Shown piece after piece: positions 9,901-14,051 of a stretch of 14,051 nucleotides of DNA (positions are counted from its first letter, which is position 1; every line of letters starts with the position of its first letter). The notes under the pieces were generated by a model, which ran no database searches, was not told where the DNA came from, and saw only the letters and a program-made list of their open reading frames with translations. Position numbers and translations under genes: made by a program. Source of the stretch: Emmonsiellopsis sp. PD_33 (taxonomy: Eukaryota > Ascomycota > Eurotiomycetes > Onygenales > Ajellomycetaceae). The DNA is taken from NCBI GenBank assembly GCA_032988165.1, contig JANTQF010000551.1:1-14051 (forward strand), given 5' to 3'.

Positions 9901-11048
9901 CTAATTCTCCACCTTCTTCTTAGCCATGAACTCGGCGACGTACTCCGCTGTGCTCCGCGGCAACACATAATTCCCGTCCTCATCCTTCCGTCTAGTCTGC
10001 GCCTTTTCCTCCGCCTTCTTCTCCATATACAACGTCCGCGGCGTAACAAGCTTGCCATTCCTCCTCTCCTCTGCTTGTCTATCCTCCTCCAGCTTCTGCG
10101 CCACCCACTCAGGATCATGTTTGGTACGGAACTTGGAATATTTATTCCGCAGTTCATCGATAAATTCTGGCGGCATAGGATAGACCTCTATCGAGGGCAG
10201 ATGCGTCTTATTCTCAACATCAATGCGGAGTGTATCGACTGGCTCGTCCTGGTGGTCTGGCACGACTCCCTCAGGCCACAAGAGTGCCTGGTCCAAGCCT
10301 GATATGAAGCGGGTGTGTCTAGGGGAATCGGAGCCATAGGGGCGTTCGATGTACGGCTCGCCACCGTACATGTGTTCGACAATTGTATCGCCGACTTCAC
10401 CTGTCACAGGGTGTATGCTTATGACGAGGCGGATGTCGTCAATTTTGAAAGGGAGATTGAAGGGGCGGAAGGGGCGTTTGTCTACCTCGTTGGCCAGGGC
10501 GAATGCGGGATATTCGAGGTCGACCTGTATCCGAGGAAAAGAAAGAATGAATTAGCATTGAAATTGTTCATCTTCCTCGAGCTTCCCTTCTAGTTCCAAT
10601 TCCACCAGAAGAATGGGCGATGCAAACTCACCGTCGCAACCCCATCAATCTTAACCGTCTCACTCTTCGCATCCAACCCTACAATTCTCCCAATCTTCCC
10701 CTTCTCCCTCCCCCGAATGACAACAACTCTATCCCCCACCGCAAAATTAATCAACTTCCTCCGATCCTCTCTCGGCAGGGCAGGCGCCTGCGATACCATC
10801 ACCGACAAGGTGCCATAGACACCCTCACGCAGGGCTGAATCCCGCTTGGGGGCCAGGGGCCCGCGCATCCAGTCCTCGCGCCGATTTGCGCGTTCCGTTT
10901 TGGCCTGGTCGAAGAATACCTGTTCGTACCGCTGGCGTTCGCGGAAGTACGAGCGGAGCTTGTCGCGGTTGTCTTGGGCGGCTTGGAGTTTCTCCTTGCG
11001 CTTGGCTTGTTTGGCCGCGAGAGCGGCGCGGCGGAGGGCTTTCTGCAT
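9901..11048 (-). CDS. mrpl40: mitochondrial large-subunit ribosomal protein Mrpl40 (uL24m)
   Basis: Component of the large mitochondrial ribosomal subunit, counterpart of bacterial L24, which lies near the peptide exit tunnel. Exons 11048..10632 and 10524..9901 are joined over a 107-nt intron (donor GTGAGT, TGCTAAT branch point, acceptor ATACAG), giving 346 residues. The N-terminus MQKALRRAALAAKQAKRKEK is basic and alanine-rich, consistent with mitochondrial targeting. A KOW domain spans about 103-138 (FAVGDRVVVIRGREKGKIGRI), the defining RNA-binding motif of L24 proteins. The fungal-specific C-terminal extension continues through DDIRLVISIHPVTGE, a Pro/Glu-rich middle and a charged helical end, closing with AEFMAKKKVEN. 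Splicing keeps the frame exactly (ATV then DLEYPAF). The length is somewhat above yeast Mrpl40. It lies upstream of rtt106 in the same direction; no functional link is evident. Confidence 0.92.
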
Positions 11049-12025
11049 CTTTGCAATAAAAATGCAGTGCCAAAGGCAGGGAGTTGGGGGGCTTTGGGAG
11101 GGGTTTCGTTCAAGGGCAAGCTGGTTCTTTGATGTTGGTTTGGCGGTTGGAGGGAATTTTAATCGATTACATAAGCACGGGCGAATGGCTTGGCATCGAT
11201 ATGGCCTATTTGAGCCGCATCTTCATGCTTCAAGATGATAATTCTGTTGATCCGGGGAAAGGATACGGATTGAGAGAGTATCTGTAGCTAGGATCCCCAA
11301 TGGCGTGGGGTAACATAGTTCCATGCCAAATCCGACCTTCAAGCGACATATCCCACGACTCTCTTGGGACCACCTCCTTTGCTACTCGGAGGAAAGGATC
11401 TCTAAGGCTCTCTTCTCTGCCCTGGGAGTAGATGACGCAGGTAGGGGAGTCATGCTGTCCAAAGCAGCTCCCTCGATACATAGGAAAGACCGCGTCTTAT
11501 CAATATTCAACTGTTGGGTGATTTCTTACTAACGCGCAGCCCTCCCAGGATGGGGGCCATGGAAATGTGTGCTCGAAGATATCACCATACCGATAGAATA
11601 TTCGTGCTCTCCAAAAACCCAAACCCAAGGGAAAACGCCAGGGTCCCTCTCCCAAACGCCACATCCACATTGGGCATCACTAACCGACAAAGCCCTGCAT
11701 TGTCATTCAGAAAGAAGTCATCAAACAATCGCCGAGTCCAGAGCTGCGGATCTGAGCGGAGCAAAATAGGACTACGCAGGACTCATAAGCGACGAGCAAG
11801 TTTACAGCAGGCCGCTCCGGCGGCTCCGCCAGTGTCCGGGGTATTGTAATCTTCCCAACTTGACCAGTTATTATTGAAGTGAGACAAACTGCGCCTGGCT
11901 TTTTCCGTGTTGTTGCATTGTTGGTTGATGCCGAGGGCAACAGTGCAGGTCCCCATGAAAGTATCATCCCATGTGTTTTTGGTGACACGCGGAACATGCC
12001 AAGCCACCAGTTAAGTTATATTCTA
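11049..12025. other. mrpl40 upstream region and unassigned sequence
   Basis: The first two or three hundred bases should contain the mrpl40 promoter. Beyond them, several short open frames exist (for example 11230..11481 minus, 11514..11849 plus, 11707..11997 minus), but none shows a domain, motif or splice pattern I recognise, and they overlap each other. No RNA gene was seen. This is the left flank of the inverted-repeat element. Confidence 0.45.
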
Positions 12026-12034
12026 TTCCCTGGA
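12026..12034. repeat. left target-site duplication TTCCCTGGA
   Basis: This 9-bp sequence is repeated exactly, in the same orientation, at 12869..12877. The matching stops at both ends (A versus C before it, G versus T after it). Both copies lie directly outside the inverted-repeat arms, as expected of a target-site duplication. Confidence 0.75.
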
Positions 12035-12155
12035 GGTTCCGTAGCTCATCGGGTGATCGGGTGGGTGCTCGTCGGGTGGCCATTACCAGTAATTACTGGT
12101 AACCTACTAGTAGTATGAGCTCATTTTAGCTGGCCAGGTGGTCACAGTATTGTCA
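12035..12155. repeat. left terminal inverted repeat, outer 121 bp
   Basis: Pairs gap-free with 12748..12868. It contains the 20-bp perfect palindrome TTACCAGTAATTACTGGTAA (12083..12102), the palindrome CTACTAGTAG (12104..12113), ATGAGCTCAT (12115..12124), and three intact TCGGGTG heptamers. Confidence 0.8.
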
Positions 12156-12402
12156 TTCTCTGCCCAACTTAGCTCATCGGGTGGTCATGTAATTACCAGG
12201 GGGCTATAACTGGATGCTACTAGTAGGGACTAGTAATATAAATACCTTGGCATATCTTGGCACCCGACAAGGCAGTGTATGGTATGGTAATACCACTTGT
12301 GACATACCACAACTAGATACTACTAGAAGTCACTGAATATCTTAACTTAATATGCTTGCTGCTTGCAGCATCAAGCATCTATTATAAATATTAAGTAACT
12401 AT

Positions 12403-12437
12403 ATCCAGTTATATCTAGTAACTACCAGATATATTAA
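12403..12437. repeat. left arm of central 35-bp perfect inverted repeat
   Basis: Exact reverse complement of 12488..12522. The two arms enclose a 50-nt loop that includes the C-rich patch near 12470. It lies close to the midpoint of the element. Confidence 0.9.
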
Positions 12438-12487
12438 TTTAGCAGACTTGCCACATAGCTGCCACTGCACCCCCCTATAGGGATAAG

Positions 12488-12522
12488 TTAATATATCTGG
12501 TAGTTACTAGATATAACTGGAT
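12488..12522. repeat. right arm of central 35-bp perfect inverted repeat
   Basis: Exact reverse complement of 12403..12437. It is perfect, whereas the rest of the element's arms are diverged, so it may be younger, a nested element, or kept identical by gene conversion. Confidence 0.9.
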
Positions 12523-12747
12523 GTCTGAACTGTTATATAGTTAATGGAGCAAGCCTGGGCTGCCTGGCAGCTAAAGATAAACAGTAACCTCCAGTAGCAT
12601 CTAGATATATGGTATGGTATTGTAATCTCTGTCTCATCGGGTGTCATGTAATTTATTTTACTGGTTATTACTAGTTGTTTCTGGGCATTACCAGGCATTA
12701 CAGCCCAAAAAATAATTTACCACCCGATGAAGGGGTTAATTACAAGG

Positions 12748-12868
12748 TGACAATACTGTGACCACCCGACGAGCTGCCCAACTAACGAATTACATGGTAA
12801 TTACTGGTAATTATTGGTAATGGCCACCCGACGAGCTCCCACCCAGCCACCCGAGGAGCTATTTACCC
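12748..12868. repeat. right terminal inverted repeat, outer 121 bp
   Basis: Reverse-complement partner of 12035..12155. It also contains a tandem 10-nt repeat, GGTAATTACT-like, in three units at 12796..12823, and three TCGGGTG heptamers in reverse orientation. Confidence 0.8.
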
Positions 12869-12877
12869 TTCCCTGGA
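12869..12877. repeat. right target-site duplication TTCCCTGGA
   Basis: Identical to 12026..12034 and placed immediately outside the right inverted repeat. Confidence 0.75.
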
Positions 12878-13521
12878 TGCATCTGCAACTTCGGCTGGAA
12901 AGGAGGGAATAACTTTCATACATCAGCTTTGCTTTCATATTTTTCCAGCTACCACGTAAATATGTGGATTAGAAAGTGACGCGGAAAGACGCCATTTCCG
13001 TTCATTGATATATTTTTATCTATGAACGCTCAAAGTTCGGACCTTTACGATATCCCCCTCGTCTTTGAGAGTGGCTATGCCCAATAGACATACCACGTTC
13101 ACCTGCACAGCACGTCAAAAGACAACACTGGCATAATTCGCTATCAGACAGCCTGAATGAATAACTATCTAGCTTGCTTTGGCAACGCGGCGCAGCGCAG
13201 CCATGCGTCGTTATTCGCGCATGCCAAAGCGTTCCTGAAGAATACGGGGTTGGATACGGTGCAAGGCTGAGCTTCACTTGTTTCCAGCATTCACGCCACA
13301 ATGTTGCCCAATTTGGAAATAATATGTTACATTATCTTGACGGGCAGTTACTTACTACACACTGGCAGTCAAGGGCACTATGATAATATCCACTTGTGGT
13401 TTCTTGCTCGTATTTGCGGCCTTTTACGACCACATAAGGACTCGACAACGAGGGTGTTGGTGGAGCCGAGCCGGCGGACAACTTCAGCGCAGCACAGCAT
13501 CAGAAAGCGGAGAAGGATGTC
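12878..13521. other. unassigned sequence, then upstream region of the small secreted-protein ORF
   Basis: No conserved gene was recognised. Open frames at 13020..13301 (minus) and 13174..13383, 13301..13528 (plus) are short, mutually overlapping and without motifs. The rightmost 150 bases precede a TATA-like box and are probably promoter. Confidence 0.4.
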
Positions 13522-13529
13522 TATATAAG
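13522..13529 (+). promoter_or_regulatory. TATA box TATATAAG
   Basis: A strong TATA consensus 146 bases upstream of the ATG at 13675. The intervening leader has a CATCTATC-type repeat. Spacing and strand fit a promoter for the secreted-protein ORF. Confidence 0.5.
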
Positions 13530-13611
13530 GGACGATTCGACTGGACTTTTTCCCAAGTTTCTAGAATCCGATAATTCACCCAAAACCGGCACGAAAGGCT
13601 ACTCAATATCG

Positions 13612-13643
13612 CCATCTATCCATCTATCCATACATCTATACAT
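13612..13643. repeat. short CATCTATC-type repeat in the leader
   Basis: Repeated, slightly varied CATCTAT units just upstream of the ATG at 13675, probably within the 5' UTR. Confidence 0.5.
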
Positions 13644-13674
13644 CAACCACGACCGCAAACCCAACACAGTCGCC

Positions 13675-14028
13675 ATGCAGCTGACTACATTCAGCACTTT
13701 CCTCACTCTCCTCCTGCCCCTAACCACCGTCGCCACCCCCATCCCCACACCAAACGCGGACCTAGCACAGGCAGCCACAGACATCTCCTATGACAGCTCC
13801 CCCGCCGCCCTGGCAAAACGTACCCTCGACGAGCGGAAATATAAAACGTCGTACCTCTGTGACATCGTCAATGTTGTCACGGAGGTGGACTGCTGGGCGT
13901 TCCCTCAACATGGCGGGAAGGGGCCAGCTCTATTACCAAATCCCACACGCAAGCACTCGCTCCGGTCGCGATCATTCTGTTCGGATTCATCTTATATACC
14001 GGCTTCGCCGTCCCTACCGACTATGTGA
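13675..14028 (+). CDS. small secreted protein with dibasic site, 3' end probably disrupted
   Basis: 117-codon frame starting in good fungal context (GTCGCCATGC) behind a TATA box. Residues 1-20 form a classic signal peptide, with hydrophobic FLTLLLPLTTVA and probable cleavage after Ala20. A Pro/Ala/Asp-rich stretch follows, then AKR at 47-49, a likely Kex2 processing site, then a segment with two cysteines (Cys62, Cys73; YLCDIVNVVTEVDCW). I do not recognise the family. From about residue 83 the frame overlaps DNA that reads as an ABC-transporter segment in another frame, and the predicted tail (Ser/Pro/Arg-rich) looks like out-of-frame translation. The 5' half is therefore plausible as a real gene, while the annotated C-terminus probably is not native. 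An intron near the junction is an alternative. Confidence 0.5.
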   Translation: MQLTTFSTFLTLLLPLTTVATPIPTPNADLAQAATDISYDSSPAALAKRTLDERKYKTSYLCDIVNVVTEVDCWAFPQHGGKGPALLPNPTRKHSLRSRSFCSDSSYIPASPSLPTM

Positions 14029-14051
14029 AAGCTTGGGCGATCTGGATCCCA
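13923..14051 (+). pseudogene. partial PDR/ABCG-type ABC transporter membrane segment
   Basis: The third plus frame encodes 43 residues up to the window edge, including QALAPVAIILFGFILYTGF followed by AVPTDY and AWAIWIP. This matches the pattern of fungal pleiotropic-drug-resistance (Cdr1/Pdr5-type) transporters: a hydrophobic helix ending in YTGF.(I/V)P, then an aromatic-rich W..WI before the usual NP. The frame is open from 13863 (after a TGA at 13860..13862) but has no ATG before the homology, so there is no start for a full transporter here. It is an internal piece of a protein that is normally well over a thousand residues long. Either this is a relic joined to the secreted-protein ORF by rearrangement, or it is an exon of a gene continuing to the right. 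The family call rests on memory of the consensus. Confidence 0.55.

Larger units (their letters stand above)
12035..12868. mobile_element. 834-bp foldback/MITE-like DNA transposon, non-autonomous
   Basis: Bounded by the perfect 9-bp direct repeat TTCCCTGGA. The outermost 121 bases (12035..12155) align without a gap to the reverse complement of the last 121 bases (12748..12868), with about 87 of 121 identical by hand count. The best blocks are CGGGTGGCCATTACCA and a perfect 19-mer, GGTGGTCACAGTATTGTCA (12137..12155 and 12748..12766). Inverted similarity continues inward: 12313..12343 matches the reverse complement of 12574..12604 at 25 of 31, and a perfect 35-bp pair closes the centre. The element is thus an imperfect palindrome along nearly its whole length. 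No open frame resembles a transposase. A 9-bp duplication with long terminal inverted repeats fits Mutator-like elements best; hAT (usually 8 bp) is the main alternative. The ends start GG and end CCC. Superfamily assignment is inference. Confidence 0.8.

Noticed and set aside
12041..12056. TAGCTCATCGGGTG resembling a tRNA A box (SINE-like origin)
   Set aside because: No B box follows, the motif recurs in both orientations, and the inverted arms with a direct duplication fit a DNA transposon.
12042..12861. TA/TA as target duplication of a Tc1/mariner-type element
   Set aside because: The inverted similarity continues a few bases beyond the TA, and a perfect 9-bp direct repeat lies exactly where the arms end. 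This is the stronger boundary.
12035..12868. CRISPR-like array, suggested by repeated short motifs
   Set aside because: Repeats are only 7-10 bp, occur in both orientations and have no regular spacing; the setting is a fungal nuclear genome.

Overview
The window looks like nuclear DNA of a filamentous ascomycete, most likely a eurotiomycete (Aspergillus/Penicillium-like). The evidence is short spliceosomal introns with GTRAGT/GTATGT donors and CTAAC/CTAAT branch points, the protein sequences themselves, and pyrimidine-rich leaders. Three conserved housekeeping genes, all on the minus strand, fill the left and middle parts. They are a YCK-type casein kinase I (1954..3584, six coding exons), the histone chaperone Rtt106 (7512..9363, four exons) and the mitochondrial large-subunit ribosomal protein Mrpl40/uL24m (9901..11048, two exons). 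Splice models were made by hand; each restores an uninterrupted, family-typical protein of 448, 468 and 346 residues.

Layout. 1..1953 is the non-coding 3' flank of the kinase gene, rich in simple repeats. 3585..about 4600 is its pyrimidine-rich leader and promoter. 4600..7511 is an unusually long stretch with no gene I can support. rtt106 and mrpl40 follow each other in the same direction, separated by 537 bases. From about 11.05 kb to the right end the character changes: no conserved gene is recognised until 13.67 kb.

This right part holds the most interesting structure, an 834-bp element (12035..12868) bounded by a perfect 9-bp direct repeat. Its two halves are imperfect inverted copies of each other almost to the centre, so the whole element could fold into one large hairpin. 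It carries no transposase and looks like a non-autonomous foldback/MITE-type DNA transposon. It has a mirrored set of TCGGGTG heptamers, typical of a transposase-binding array, and a perfect 35-bp stem at its centre.

At the right edge a small ORF with a signal peptide and a Kex2-like KR site (13675..14028) runs out of frame into DNA that, in another frame, encodes a membrane segment of a PDR-type ABC transporter and continues past the window. This is probably a rearrangement junction or gene relic. The three conserved genes act in unrelated processes (membrane-anchored kinase signalling, nucleosome assembly, mitochondrial translation), and nothing suggests co-function beyond shared orientation.
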